A DNA stretch of 64,000 nucleotides. Source: Chaenocephalus aceratus. Its lineage: Eukaryota; Chordata; Actinopteri; Perciformes; Channichthyidae. The stretch covers positions 43,064,008-43,128,007 of the forward strand of contig CM043800.1 in NCBI GenBank assembly GCA_023974075.1, written 5' to 3'. Position 1 is the first letter of the stretch. Every line of letters starts with the position of its first letter. Position numbers and translations under genes: made by a program. Under the pieces are notes generated by a model. It saw only the letters and a program-made list of their open reading frames with translations, made no database searches and was not told the DNA's origin. Of the stretch, positions 22,377 to 35,878 are shown in pieces.

Positions 22377-23190
22377 GCTGTTGCCAGGGACCATTGTGCA
22401 CTTTTACAGCATTCATACTGGACTTTCATCGATACAACTGTCTTGCACTTCCTTTGCTCATGCCTTTTGCTTGATTTGCATGTTTCAGAAACGTGTGTTT
22501 TTCCTGGGGTCATGTGTTTTCAGAATGTACCCCTTGTCATGTGTTTCAGAATGTACTAATTGCACTAATTGTACCAACTTCAAAATGTCAGTTCTTGTTT
22601 TTATTTGTAATACTTTCTTTAGTGCATATGTGGTGAAAAACCAGGCCATTTTTATACTTCCATGTATTTTTCAAAAGCAATGCCATGCTGCTTTTTTGTA
22701 TTAAAGTGCCCTTTCATATTTGCACGTTACTATTTAAATAATGGATTTGCAAGAACATTTCCTTTTTTCGGCTAGGCGTTGACATTTTCTGTTAATTGTT
22801 TACTATGAATGAGTTACAAACATAAGCCTTTCCTTGCCATTTTGCCCAATAAACCTTACATTTTCTATGTTTTTATTTTCAATGTATTTGTTAATTCTCC
22901 TGGGGCTGCATGATGGAAAAACCAAAAGCTCATCTGGATGTGTCGTTGGATGTTGATATTGTTTTATCTTTTGAGAAACATACATGAATGTTGTTCAAAG
23001 AAATGTGTTTGTCTTTATTGACTATTTGTTTTAAAATGTTATGATAAATGCTGTAGATAAGAGATTAGGATGGATCCTGTAGAAGAATGTACGAAATGCC
23101 TATATTCACATGAAATAAATAATCTTATGTACCCCTTGAGCACTAGGTAGATTAAACAGAAAACTATAGCATGTAGTTTCAACAAAACAT
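22377..23190. other. Probable 3'-UTR and AT-rich spacer
   Basis: Non-coding sequence after the SAMD3-like exon. It contains attaaa and aataaa signals within the first 500 bp. Nothing else is recognised. Confidence 0.4.
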
Positions 23191-23192
23191 TA

Positions 23193-23755
23193 ATGTGGCT
23201 TTAACAGGTACACATGAAATATACTGAGCATATTAAAAGCCTAAAATGAACATTAAAAAGTAATGTTGGTTAAACATAGGGTAAATGAATATACCTAATA
23301 TTAAAAGGAACTATTCAAATGAACATAACAATTTCATGTTTCTTTGACATAACATAGTTGTGTGTCTTTAACATAATGGAATAGTTTTGGGTACACATGA
23401 TTTAATTTGTGCAACCAATGTCCATGTTTTTTATTATGTAAGTCCAACAGACTTTTTACAGTGAAGCTTATATAAAGAAATCATGTTGCTTTAACAGGTA
23501 CAAGTTAAATATACTGAGCATATTAAAAGCCTAAAATGAACATAAAAAAGTCATGTTGGTTAAACATAGGGTAAATGAATATACCTAATATTAAAGGAAC
23601 TATTCAAATGAACATAACAATTGAATGTTTCTTTGACATAAAATAGTTGTGTGTCTTTAACATAATGGAATAGTTGTAAGTACACATATTTGAATATGTG
23701 CAACCGATGTCCATATTAAAATCATGTGAATCCAACAGCCTTTTTTTTCAGTGCA
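23193..23755. repeat. Two-copy 290-bp tandem duplication
   Basis: The block around 'atactgagcatattaaaagc' (23221 and 23511) repeats with a period of 290 bp. Each copy ends with 'tccaacag..cttttt..cagtg', which resembles the end of an AT-rich DNA-transposon relic. No coding frame. Confidence 0.8.
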
Positions 23756-24039
23756 GTGTTGTGCTTGATATCGGGGTGCACAGTCTCCCCATACAAGGGG
23801 AGCTGTCGTGGTCCGTTTCCCGCCGTGGGACAAAGAGGGACGATAGCTGACCGTCCAGGGCGTTCTCACTTGCAGCTCCAACAGTCGTTTGCGGCCCGGT
23901 TGAGGGCACGTTCGATAGCATTCTAATAGTCTCAGCTGAGGCCAGAATACTACTTAGCAATGCTGCTGCATCAGTTAAGCTTTGTGCAGGCTGCTGAGCA
24001 GACATGATGACAAATATTGTTTTCGCTTTTTTGAAATCT

Positions 24040-24163
24040 TTACTGAAATCTCTCACACAACATACTGAAATCTCTCTCACACAACATACTGAGATCCCTC
24101 GCACACAACATACTGAAATCCCTCTCACACAACATACTGAAATCTCTCTCACACAACACACTG
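24040..24163. repeat. 24-bp minisatellite
   Basis: The unit 'catactgaaatctctctcac' plus 'acaa' is repeated about five times. On the minus strand it encodes an 8-residue repeat (ISVCCVRE-like) inside an open frame of uncertain meaning (24245-23748). Confidence 0.7.
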
Positions 24164-24249
24164 ACATCATGTGAGTGGGTGTCACATGTGTGTGTATGAA
24201 CGGTATTTCTAAATAATGTCCCGTCCGGCCCCTCATAACTCTCACTGGT

Positions 24250-25010
24250 TCAGAACCTTTTTCCTGAAGTGAGACTCTTTTCTTTTCTGACTTTATGGGT
24301 ATTTGACTTTATTTTAAATACATAACAATAAGAGTGCAGACCATCTAATACACTTCACTATGAATCCAGAACAATACAACTGCAGGAGTTTGGATACAGC
24401 GAGATGTTTGCATGCATTTGGAGCCGATTTGGGCAGAATCCAGCAGAGTGGATCGTGCTGTTCATCCTATGTAATCTATATGTAAAGACAACAGTCTAAA
24501 TATTTAAGATAAAGCTGTGAAACAATCTCAATAATTGGCAGCAAAAATGTAAGGTTTTTTTAATGCATAAAAGGATACATGTTGAGATAGGATGTTCTAA
24601 TATCTTAAGAGAAGAGCTTGAATATTAAAAAATAAAAAATACAAACTCTTTTGGCTCCTTCCTGTCTGGGTCTTTCTTGGCTTTGCTATCTTCCATCTCT
24701 ATTCAGGTTTTTGGAGTTTTTTTCTAGCTCTATCCCTGATCATTTTCAGAGCCTGAAGGCTCTATGCGGACTATCTTCTGGTTCTCCTCTGGATCCATCC
24801 ACTATCTCTTGTCTCTGTCCAGTGAATTACACTTGTGTTACTGGAGCAGGTAAAGCATACAACAGATACTTTCAGCATTATCGGAGCACGCAGTGGAAGC
24901 TTGGATGAAACACAGCGGACTTCTAAACAATGAACACCCGCAACTTGGGAGAAATAAAGTTGGTTTTATGCGTTCTAATATTGCAATGCAAACCCATGAT
25001 GTAATGACAG
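24250..25010. other. No recognisable feature
   Basis: AT-rich spacer between the minisatellite and zinc-finger duplication copy 2. Short frames lack any motif I know. Confidence 0.4.
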
Positions 25011-25431
25011 TCATTCAGAATAATTTAGCCATTCAATGCTCATTTCAGTCGATTTAATCAAACAAAACACAAACATATAGGACGTGGCTTCAAGACTGTA
25101 ACCTCTTCACATTCTGTTGGAATAGTCAGTTACTAGCCTTATCTCACACATTGCTGTTTTGAATCTCTAATATGTGGATGACAGTTGAACTGCATGATGT
25201 AACATGTATGCCATCTGCTGGAAAGAAGACTTATCGCTCTGTTGGCGTTGTTTAGACAACAAAAACAGAATGAAACTCTCATTTCATAAACAATATTGAG
25301 TACAGACACCGTCCTGCAGAGAGCACACAACAATAAGAGTGCAGACGTTGTTGGTCTAGCATCACTTTACGAAACGTTTGCATTAAGACACTAAGACTAG
25401 CTGGTGCCTTGTAAAGGTGAGTCCACCTTAA

Positions 25432-26060
25432 CGGTATGTCCACACAGCAGCTATTGAAAAATCTGAAATGTTGGAGCTGGGCGTGTCTGAAAGCTTGGGG
25501 ATATTTTGCGAGCAACGCGACCAACAACCAATCACATCTGAATCTCCCGCCCCCGACATACAAAGCAAAAAACCCTGGGGATTTTATGCGAGCAATATAT
25601 ATATATATATATATACTCCCCAAACAGGTGAAAAACGTACCAGTTTCACCCACTGTCTCTGCCACCTCCCTCCATGCCTGGTTCCTCCAGTTTGTATCCC
25701 GTTAATAGTCTGGTCGTAAAGAACCGGGGTGATTTTGCTACCGTAATTTCTTGTTAATAATATGAGGAAATGAACTGCGGTCTGGTTCTCCCTGCTTACA
25801 CGCGGTTTGATTGGCTAGCGCTTCTACTGTCAGATTTGCATAAACGGGATTTGATTGGCTGACGCTTCCAGCTCAGCTAAAAAAGTTGAACATTGCTCAA
25901 CTTTGAATCCTGAAAATCCTTGAAATCTTCGCTTCGCTCCCCCACAATGCAGTTCAGCGAAAAAGCGAGGCAAAGTGACGTCATCCCCATTCAAAGTCAA
26001 TGAGCAGAGAAGCGTAGGAAGCGTTGGAAGCTTTGTTTAAAGCTGCTGTGGGACGTACCG
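25432..26060. mobile_element. PIF/Harbinger-like MITE with 3-bp TAA duplication
   Basis: The ends are CGGTATGTCCACACAGCAGC and, inverted, CGGTACGTCCCACAGCAGC. TAA flanks both sides (25429-25431, 26061-26063). The paralogous site near 7920 reads 'gtccaccttaaatgagcag' with a single TAA and no insert. Non-coding; it contains a TA run at about 25596-25614. The 3-bp TAA duplication suggests the PIF/Harbinger superfamily. Confidence 0.8.
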
Positions 26061-26329
26061 TAAATGAGCAGTGGGGGATCAGCAGGTGAAAGGCAGGACA
26101 CGGGAACTTGGTCCTGAGGAGATGTGTAACGATTATTAAACAAGAAATAGTCGAGTCAAGGGGTCGAAGAAATGAACATTTGTGATTATTAGCGAATCGT
26201 TTGCAGGTGGGTGAAAACAGGCTTAGGGAGTAAACGTATTACATGTAACGGCATTAGAGACAAAATAGACAAATGTATTCCCTTACCAACACACTTGGTC
26301 TTTTTAAAAGATTACGCCATTTAAATATT

Positions 26330-27596
<1,267 letters not shown>

Positions 27597-28589
27597 CTGC
27601 AGGAAACAGGAAAACAGTCAGAACAAACTGTTAAGTGTTAGCATTTACAAATCTCATCAACATTACAATGGGAGACATTTTGCAGCCCTAATGAATGCCT
27701 TTATTTTTATATTTTCACATTATCTTTCTTAGTCCCACCTATTGTGTATTTTTGTTGGCTCAAGTCACCTCATGTAGCTCAGCCCCTTTCCACTTCCAGT
27801 TCAAAATGTAAAAGGTTTTTTTACATCTGGCATAGCACTAGCCGCAATGTAAACAAGGAATTGTATTTGGGATCGTTCACAGATACACTACGCCTACAGT
27901 ATAGAATGAAAATACTCTGTTACAAATTAAAATCTTGCATTCAAACCTTATTAAAGTAAAAGTATGCAAGTATTAACAGAACATTTGACGGCACCTTCTT
28001 ATGTAACAGTAATGATGGTGCAGTAAAATGTTCCCCGTCAGTGTTTAATTTATGTTGTTTCTTGATTATTTTGTATGTTGCATTTTACTGCTGTACATGT
28101 TCAAAGTTGCACTTGTATAAATGATTATCGATGAGGGAACCTGCTAAATGTTCAAGTATGTGTGTTTTTTATATACAGTACCAGTCAAAAGTTTGGACGC
28201 CTTCTCATTCAATGTATTTTGTTTATTTTAATTTGTTTCTACTTTGTAGATTAACACTGAAGACATCAAAACTATGAAATAACACACATGGAATTATCTA
28301 GTTAACAAAAAAGTGTTAAAAAAAATCAAGAATATGATTTTTATTTTAGATTCTTCAAAGTAGCCCCTTTGCCTTGATGACAGCTTTGCTCACTCTTGGC
28401 AGGTGAAGGTGAGCGGATGGTTTCTGCATGAGTGGTACCCACCGTGAAGCATGGAGGAGGGGGTGAGAAGGTTGGGGTAGGGGGGGGCTTATTGGTGATT
28501 TATTTATATTTATTCAGAATTTATATAAGGTACATATAACCTAATACAATTAAATGTAACAACTACTACAGTGCAACACAACAGGAAGA

Positions 28590-29440
28590 CTAAATGTGGA
28601 CTCTTAAACATAAGATCTCTAGCATCTAAAGCATTGGTAAATTATTTAATATCAGATTATAATATTGATATATGCTGTCTCACTGAAACTTGGTTGAGAC
28701 ATGAATAATATGACACGGGCCGAGGAGGTGGAGTTGCAGCAATCTTTGACTCAAGTTTACTTATCAATACCAAACCAAAAGTAAATTATACCTCCTTTGA
28801 AAGTCTCGATTTTAGTCTTACGCATCCGACCTGGAAAACTTGGCAGCCATTCTTATTTGTTACAGTGTACCAGGTCCTTATCCAGAATTCTTATCTGAAT
28901 TTTTATCAACTTTGGTTCTTAAAACAGAAATAATTATCGTAGGTGACTTTAATATTCATGTTGACGATGATAAAAATAGCCTTACTGTTGCATGTAACTC
29001 TATATTAGATTATGTTGGTTTTCTGTCAGAGTGTAAATAAACAAACCCACTGCTATAATCACACTCTCGACCTTGTTCTGACTTATGGTATTGAAATTGA
29101 GCAACTATTAGTTGAACCGCATTATCCTACTTTATCCGACCATTTCTTAGTAACTTTTGAAGTACTGTTACGAGACTACAAAGCATTAGTCAAAAGCTCA
29201 TGCAGCAGAAACCTATCTGTTAGTGCTATAGCCACATTTAAGGAAGAGATTCCACCAATACTTAACTCGATAGCATGTCTGCATGTAAGGGAGGAAACTT
29301 ATACAAAATGTACACCACCCCAAATTGATGATGTTGTTGATAGTGCTACAGATGCGCTGCGAATAAAATTAGACTCTGTTGCTCCTTTGAAAAAGAAGAA
29401 AATAAAACATAGATTAGCTCCATGGCATAAAAAGTTCTAA
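28590..29440 (+). pseudogene. L2 LINE endonuclease
   Basis: Early motifs (GLLNIRSLASKALVNYLISD, ICCLTETWL) lie in one frame near 28600-28700. An in-frame stop sits shortly after (about 28707). VGDFNIHVDD is at about 28940-28970 and TLSDHFLVTFEV at about 29130-29160, the latter after a further shift near 29030. These are the standard APE-type nuclease motifs, so the catalytic set is largely present but spread over frames. The C-terminal segment joins the reverse transcriptase remnant. Confidence 0.75.
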
Positions 29441-29444
29441 TATT

Positions 29445-30680
29445 ACACTAGATAGTAAACTAGAATGCTTTTCAGCCATAAACCTTGAACAATTAAATTC
29501 AATGATTCTCTCTTCTAAACCTTCAACGTGCATGTTAGACCCAATTCCAAATATGTCTTTATTATCAGGCTATGTTCCACAATCATTCAAAGTAGCAGTG
29601 ATAAAACCGCTTCTTAAAAAGCACAACCTCGATCCAGAGGTTTTAGCCAACTATAGACCTATTTCTAATCTTCCGTTCTTCTCAAAAATTCTTGAGAATG
29701 CGGTCGCAAAACAGTTGTGTGATTACTTAAAAACAATGAATTATTTGAAGACTTTCAGTCTGGTTTTAGAACACATCATAGCACAGAGACAGCTCTGGTT
29801 AAAGTCACAAATGACATTCTAATAGCCTCAGACAAGGGACTTGTCTCTATTCTTGTTTTGCTCGATCTCAGTGCTGCATTTGAGACTATCGACCATGATA
29901 TCCTATTGCAAAAGACTAGAGCACTTAGTTGGCATACAGGGAACTGCTTTAGGCTGGTTTAGGTCATATCCATCTGAACGCTCTCAGTTTGTACATGTCA
30001 ACGATGAATCTTCCAAGCAAACCAAAGTTAGCCATGGAGTGCCACAGGGCTCAGTGCTCGGACCTATTTTATTCACATTATATATGCTTCCGTTAGGCAA
30101 TATTATAAGGAATCATTCTGTAAACTTTCATTGTTATGCGGATGATACTCAACTATATTTATCAATCAAGTCTGATGAAATAGACTGCCTCAAGGACTTA
30201 AAAACGTGGATGACCTTAAACTTTTTGATGTTAAACACGACCAAAACTGAAGTTATTGTACTTGGCCCGAAGAATCTACAAAACAAATTATCTAAAGATA
30301 TACTAACTATGGATGGCATTCATTTGGCCTCCAGCGAGACTGTAAGGAATCTTGGTGTTATATTTGATCAGGATTTATCCTTTAACGCCCACATAAAATC
30401 AATTTCAAGGACCGCCTACTTCCATCTACCTAACAACTTCCATCTACCTAACATTGCAAAAATCAGGCATATCTTGCCTCAAAACGATGCAGAGAAACTA
30501 GTACATACATTTGTTACTTCATGGCTGGATTATTGTAACTCCTTATTATCAGGGTGTACCAAGAAGTCAGTCAAGTCGCTTCAGCTGATTCAAAATGCTG
30601 CAGCTCGTGTACTAACCAGAGTTAGGAAAAGGGACCACATTACTCCTGTTCTGGCTGCCTTACACAGGCACAGGATATAA
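29445..30680 (+). pseudogene. L2 LINE reverse transcriptase
   Basis: Motifs in order are KPLLKKHNLDPEVLANYRPI (finger/palm start), [12 protein letters not shown] text near 29860-29885 read as [15 protein letters not shown] in a shifted frame, [17 protein letters not shown] (motif B), [11 protein letters not shown] (catalytic YADD intact, about 30133-30165) and [16 protein letters not shown] (thumb). A frameshift near 29750-29830 separates the first third from the rest. A short repeat (cttccatctacctaaca, about 30418-30450) duplicates part of the C-terminal region. Otherwise one of the better preserved LINEs in the window. Confidence 0.8.
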
Positions 30681-31687
30681 TTTAAAATGCTTCTTCTCGC
30701 CTACAAAGCCCTTAATGGGCAGGCGTCATCTTACCTTAAATAACTCATTATACCCTACTGTCCTACTAGGGCATTGCGTTCCAAGAATGCAGGGTTGTTG
30801 GTTGTTCCTCGAGTCTCTAAAAGTACAATGGGAGCCAGAGCCTTTTCTTATTAAGCTCCACATTTGTGGAATCAGCTTCCAGTGTGTGTTCGGGCGGCAG
30901 ACACCCTATCCGTTTTAAGAGTGCGCTTAAGACCTTCCTTTTTGATAAAGCTTATAGTTAGGGCTGATTAGATTCAGCCCCTAGTTTTGCTGATATAGGC
31001 TTAGTTTGTCGGGGGGACATCTTACTTCTTCCTTCTCTCTCTCTATACCTGTGTACGCTCATGTTCCGATTAACCCAGCTTCCCCAAATGTCTTTCTTTT
31101 TGGTGTCTATATACGCTGGGATCCGGAGTCATGGATGATCCTGTTGCTGCTGTCCTGTGTCCTGGATCGTGAGCCCTGGATCTTGAGCCGTGGCTGTGGT
31201 CCTGGATCATAAGTCCTGGATGGATATCCTCGTGGATTCATCTTCCTATTATACACACATGCATTTCCAAACATTTGGACTACCTATGTTGCAAATGTAT
31301 TATCTTTTCAATTTACACACGGCATCTATTGCACGTTTGTCCGTCCTGGGAGAGGGATCCCTCCTCTGTTGCTCTCCCTGAGGTTTCTCCCATTTTTCCC
31401 TTTAAACTGTGGGTTTTCTCTGAAAATCTTCCTACGATGTGAGGGTCTAAGGACAGAGGGTGTTGTATTGTCATACTGATATTCTGTACAAACTGTGAAG
31501 ACCACTGAGACAAATGTAACATTTGTGATATTGGGCTATATAAATAAATATTGATTGATTGATTGATTGAGAATTCAAGGCACCCTTAACCAGCATGGTT
31601 ACCACAGCATTCTGCAGTAGCCAGCAAAATATAAATCATATTCTGGATTTGTTAACACATTTTTGTTAACTAGAGAATTCTAGTTAA

Positions 31688-32066
31688 AGGTGGGTAGGTA
31701 GGTAGGTAAGTTTGATAAACTGGCTTGAGATACACTTTTTGTTATATTCCATGGAATGCTCTTAACATCCCGATAGCAATGAAGATCTTAAGTGCTTTGA
31801 CAAAAAATCCATAAAAACATGTCATCTGTTGAAGCCGTAGTACTGTAAAAAGCACGACCAATCATCTGAGCCGGCTAAAGTAACTGGATGGCCTACCTGC
31901 CTGTCAGCCTGTCTGTGCACAAACTTATCTTGTGCCCTCATTGGTCATGTGTGCGTTCGTGTGTGTTGGAGGAGGGGCTCTGTAAGGAAGTGTCAGCTTT
32001 TTCCGGTTGTGTATTTTCAAATTCTAGGCACTCAAGCTGGTTTCTCCAAAATTAACTACTCTACCT
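31688..32066. mobile_element. MITE with TTAA duplication
   Basis: The ends are AGGTGGGTAGG and, inverted, AGGTAGAGTAG, with TTAA on both sides (31684-31687, 32067-32070). Tc1 sequence continues across. It contains the core 'ggaggaggggctctgtaagg' also seen in both Polinton fragments. TTAA targeting points to piggyBac- or Kolobok-type mobilisation. Confidence 0.65.
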
Positions 32067-32262
32067 TTAATGTGTTCTTTTATAGTTTTAATGTCTTCAG
32101 TATAAATCTAGAAAGTAGAACCAATTTAAATAAATAAAACAAAAATAAAATACTTCGAAAGAGAAGATGTGTCCAAAGTTTTGACTGCATATAATACTAG
32201 TGTATATCTCTCTCAAAATATATATATTCTGTATCTAATATAAATATATATATATATATATT

Positions 32263-32734
32263 AGGGCTGTCAATTTAACGCGTTAATAACGCCACTAATT
32301 ATTTTAACGCGATTAACGCATGTGTATTTTTTTTCCTTGGCCGCCCCGTAGTTTCAGAGCGCATCGAGTTTAAAATACCATCTACAAGCTGATGCTGACA
32401 GCCCCGCTCCTGCTGCCCGCTTGCAGCAGACCACACTTCCACGCTCACCGGCAGGCACCGACTGGCCATCGGGAGGACCGGGAGGGTGTGTGTACGTGTG
32501 GCCCGAGCGAGCGAGTGAGAGACCTTACGTGCATTGTTATTGTTAGCATCTGGTGCTAGCTAGCTGCGCTAAAGGATATAAGGAGCTGTTTAAATGACAA
32601 CAGAGGAGCGCTCTATCCACACAACTGCGCCGAGCACTTGACTTTATGCAGGCAGACAGTGGGACATTGTTCGAGAAGTCAGCACACTCAGTGCAGCGTC
32701 CAGGCAGCTCCGGTTCGAGCATATGCCTTGAGTT

Positions 32735-32740
<6 letters not shown>
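32263..32740. mobile_element. hAT-type element, left end only
   Basis: Begins TTAGGGCTGTCAATTTAACG after a TA run, a terminal word common among fish hAT elements. No matching right end was found before the next element. No transposase frame recognised in this part. Confidence 0.45.

Positions 32741-32769
<29 letters not shown>
32741..32769. repeat. (CA)n microsatellite
   Basis: About 14 CA units. Confidence 0.9.
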
Positions 32770-32776
<7 letters not shown>

Positions 32777-32788
32777 AGAGGTTCCAGG

Positions 32789-33170
32789 CAGTGTTAATTT
32801 CGTTGACTAAAACTATGATGAAATATGTTCGTCGAGGTCCATGACGAAAACGAGACGATGACGAGACGGCACCGACGGCAGTAAACAATAACTAACAAAA
32901 TCATCATGCAATATCGTTGACGAAAAGTGACGAGACGAAAATGTAGTTTACTAAATAAAAACTATGCCAAAATCTCTCTTTACTTTCATTGACGAAAAAA
33001 TGAGGAGACGAAATATTATCAAAGATAACGTTACATCTCTGATAGTTAGTTTTTCTTCCAGCAGTTCCACTTCCGGTGCTGCGGCACTGGCAGGGCAGCA
33101 GCTGTGTGTGTGTCTGTGCTGCACGCGGCGGTAGATTTGAATTACACCGGGCAGCGGCACATTGTTAACG
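32789..33170. mobile_element. hAT-type MITE, left end
   Basis: Starts CAGTGTTAATTTCGTTGACT and contains repeated 'gacgaaaa..gagacga' words typical of a widespread fish hAT MITE. The right end is not visible, so it is truncated near 33170. Confidence 0.5.
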
Positions 33171-33247
33171 TGAAAGACTCGGGTCTAACTCATGGTCTAA
33201 CTAACCTTATTTAACAGAAAATAAAAGGCAACAACAGGGCTTGGGAG

Positions 33248-33399
33248 CAGTGGTCGCACTCGCGTTAACCGAATACCCCCCCGTCAGCGCGAGTGAGTGA
33301 TAAATTGTGCACTCGACGGATAATAATGGATTATGACGGAAATGTTACGATCCCGTCCGTCAAAATGACTGACAACGAAAAAGTCTAAAGCCACCACTG
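33248..33399. mobile_element. Short hAT-type MITE (152 bp)
   Basis: Ends CAGTGGTCGC and GCCACCACTG. Flanks are CTTGGGAG (33240-33247) and CTTGGGAT (33400-33407), an 8-bp duplication with one mismatch. Confidence 0.7.
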
Positions 33400-33409
33400 C
33401 TTGGGATAA

Positions 33410-33570
33410 AAAAACAATCTGATATTTGGGCCCATTTTCGCTGAGGCGGAGAAAAAAAGTGAATGCATTGTTTTATCAGAAGGGAAGCAATGTGGCCATA
33501 ACACAGGTAAAAACACCACACACCTGACCAGATACTCTCTGCAAAGCTTCATTCTTAATCATTCAACCTG
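33410..33570 (+). pseudogene. Possible BED-finger/hAT transposase scrap
   Basis: One frame reads GPIFAEAEKKSECIVLSEGK then HNTGKNTTHLTRYSL. The Cys/His spacing loosely recalls a BED zinc finger at the start of hAT transposases, which would fit the hAT end at 32263. The match is weak and the second cysteine of the finger is displaced. No longer frame continues, so it may be chance. Confidence 0.2.
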
Positions 33571-33659
33571 TGTTTTTCATCAAATAAGGACAAGATATAA
33601 TCTTATTTATTTATATATACTAAAATGACAAATTAGACTAGTTTGACTGAAATGTTCTA

Positions 33660-33666
33660 TATAATC

Positions 33667-33711
<45 letters not shown>

Positions 33712-33737
33712 TACATATATACACACACACACACACC
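33660..33737. repeat. (TA)n/(CA)n compound microsatellite
   Basis: A TA run at about 33668-33703 followed by CA repeats at about 33720-33737. Confidence 0.85.
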
Positions 33738-35716
33738 TGTTGCTATGTCAATAAATGTCGGATATCTACCTGGGCTAACCAGAAATGTAAATAGTGCTCA
33801 AACAGAAAAACTAGACTGGTCAACCCTCACAAAGAAAGACATTACATCCTATTATGCTCAGACGGATACATCCTTAACTAATATTCATCTACCTTGAGAT
33901 GCAATTATGTGTAGTGATGCTAATTGTAAGGATGCAAAGCATAGGGGTGATATCTGCTCCATGTACAATGATATAGTAAGTGCTCTGTATGAAGGCAGTA
34001 AGCCTTACTACAAAAGTAACAATAAGACACATAAGACACATAACACCAGGCCTGGCTGGAATAGGTATGTAGCTGAGTATCATGATGAAGCCTGTGAAGC
34101 CACTAAATCATGGGCTATGGCAGGCAGACCCAGACAAGGGTCTGTATTTGAGTACAAGAAGCTTACTAATGCAAGATACAAGTATGCTATTCGCTTCATC
34201 TGTAAAGATGAGCAAGCCATGAGGGCCGATTCCATGGCTAAGAAGCTGCTAAGTAACAATGTTATGGATTTTTGTAAAGAAGTGAGGGCTATTAATAAAT
34301 GCAAAATATCTCTACCATGCACTGTGTACGGAACATCCGGAACAGACAACATTGTGGAGTTATGGCGACAGCATTATAGTACCTTATTCAACTGTGTCCA
34401 AAGTGAACTGTTTAGGGTAGATGATATTGATAGCAATGGTGATAATGCCACATGAGGTGTGCCAAGCTATAAACAAGCTGTCTGACAACAAAGCAAGTGG
34501 TGTAGATCATATTTCTGCTGAACATCTTACATATGCCAGTGTGAAGATAGCTCCTCTTCTTTCTATCTGCCTTACTGCCTTTATGAGTCATGGCTTGTTA
34601 CCAGACTCAATGTTGTCTGTTCTGTTGGTGCAGTTATTAAGGACAACGCCGGTAAAGTGGGAAGCCTAGAAAACTATAGGCCCATAGCATCAGCCAGCAC
34701 ACTGTCAAAAGTCCTCTGGTCTACTGGTAGGCCACCAGACTATGCAAGTCAAATGGGGCAATCGGGTCTCAGCCCCATTTGGGGTTAGCAATGGTGTCAG
34801 ACAAGGTGGAAGTATGTCCCCAGTTCTTTTTAACCTTTATATTGAGGATCTGTCCAAGCGACTGAGAGCCTGTAATACTGGATGCATGATTGGTAGTACT
34901 CTAGTGAACCATATTATGTATGCAGATGATCTTGTTGAGCTGAGTCGATCTAGCGCTGGTCTTCAGCAGCTTCTTGCTGTTTGCTCTGTGTGTGGTCTCG
35001 GTGTGGAACATGACATCAAATACAACGCCAGTAAAGTGCTGTCATGATCTTTAGCACCAAAGAAGATACATTTCTAAAATGTCCTGATTTTAAATTGTCT
35101 GATATTAATCTTAGTGTATGTAATAAGTTAAAATATCTTGGACACTTTATTACAGAACACATGACAGATGATGAAGATATGTATAGGCAATGCTGCATGA
35201 TGTATGCACAAGCAAACATTCTCCTGCGTACATTTAGTGCATGTGCAGATGGAGTGAAGATGTCTCTGTTCAGAGCATATTGCACACCGCTCTATACATC
35301 TGTGGTCAAACTACAGAAAAGCAAGTTCACGGAAACTTCAAGTAGCTCATAATGATGCCATGAGAATATTGCTGAAGACACCTCGATGGCCGAGTGCAAG
35401 TGAAATGTTTGTGGCTGCAGGAGTCAATACTCTACAAGCTGTTTTAAGAAATCTCATGTATAAATGTATTTACCGGCTTAATGACTCTGATAATGAAATC
35501 CTCTTGGCCCTATTGAACATAAGGTTTAGTACTACACGCTACCAATCGCAGCTGTGGAGACATTGGTATAGTTGTCTCTTTGTAGGACACTGATTTAAAT
35601 TATTCTTAAACTATGAATTATTTTTATGCCGTGTATGTAATTTATTATATATAATGCCTAGTCTTTTATCTGGACCCTGAGTCTGTAATAAAGTTTTCAT
35701 TCATTCATTCATTCAT
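33738..35716 (+). mobile_element. LINE with internal deletion and CATT tail
   Basis: Coding remains from 33738 to about 35590 are followed by a 3'-UTR and a (CATT)n tail at 35697-35716. The tail abuts the intron of zinc-finger copy 2. Clade not resolved; motifs match a LINE family common in fish. Confidence 0.7.
33750..35593 (+). pseudogene. LINE ORF2-like protein with reverse transcriptase, deleted
   Basis: The linker region (33907-34455) carries RPGWNRYVAEYHDEA and ARYKYAIRFICKDEQAMRAD. The RT begins with AINKLSDNKASGVDHISAEH (about 34460-34530). Near 34690-34740 the sequence jumps from the NYRPIASAS motif to MQVKWGNRVSAPFGV, so roughly 80 residues including catalytic motif A are missing. 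GVRQGGSMSPVLFNLYIEDL, then YADDLVELS (about 34918-34945) and LKYLGHFITEHM follow. Other lesions are a stop near 33897 and a shift near 35045. Dead element; the deletion removes an essential aspartate. Confidence 0.75.
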
Positions 35717-35878
35717 TTAACTTGTAATTGAGTATTTTCACAGTGTAGTGTTTGTACTTTTACTTCAGGATCTGCTACCTGCAGCAAGTGCTGATAAAGG
35801 GTCTAAAGTGTTATTAATGTGATAATAAAGTGCTACCTGAAGAGTGTAAAGTGTTAATTAAGGGTAAAGGGAACAGAC

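Larger units (their letters stand above)
28522..31569 (+). mobile_element. L2 LINE, near full length, ATTG-repeat tail
   Basis: The order endonuclease (about 28590-29440), reverse transcriptase (29502-30680), 3'-UTR and (ATTG)n tail at 31551-31569 is complete. AGAATT flanks it at 28516-28521 and 31570-31575, and Tc1 sequence resumes on the right, supporting these borders. Confidence 0.85.
28176..32190 (+). mobile_element. Tc1/mariner remnant 2 with nested insertions
   Basis: Starts with the same CAGTACCAGTCAAAAG terminus as 10215 and ends near 32190 with the inverted form (tgtgtccaaagttttgactg). It contains transposase remains at 28404-28500, a nested L2 LINE (28522-31569) and a nested MITE (31688-32066). 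A large part of its 5' half is deleted relative to copy 1. Confidence 0.7.
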
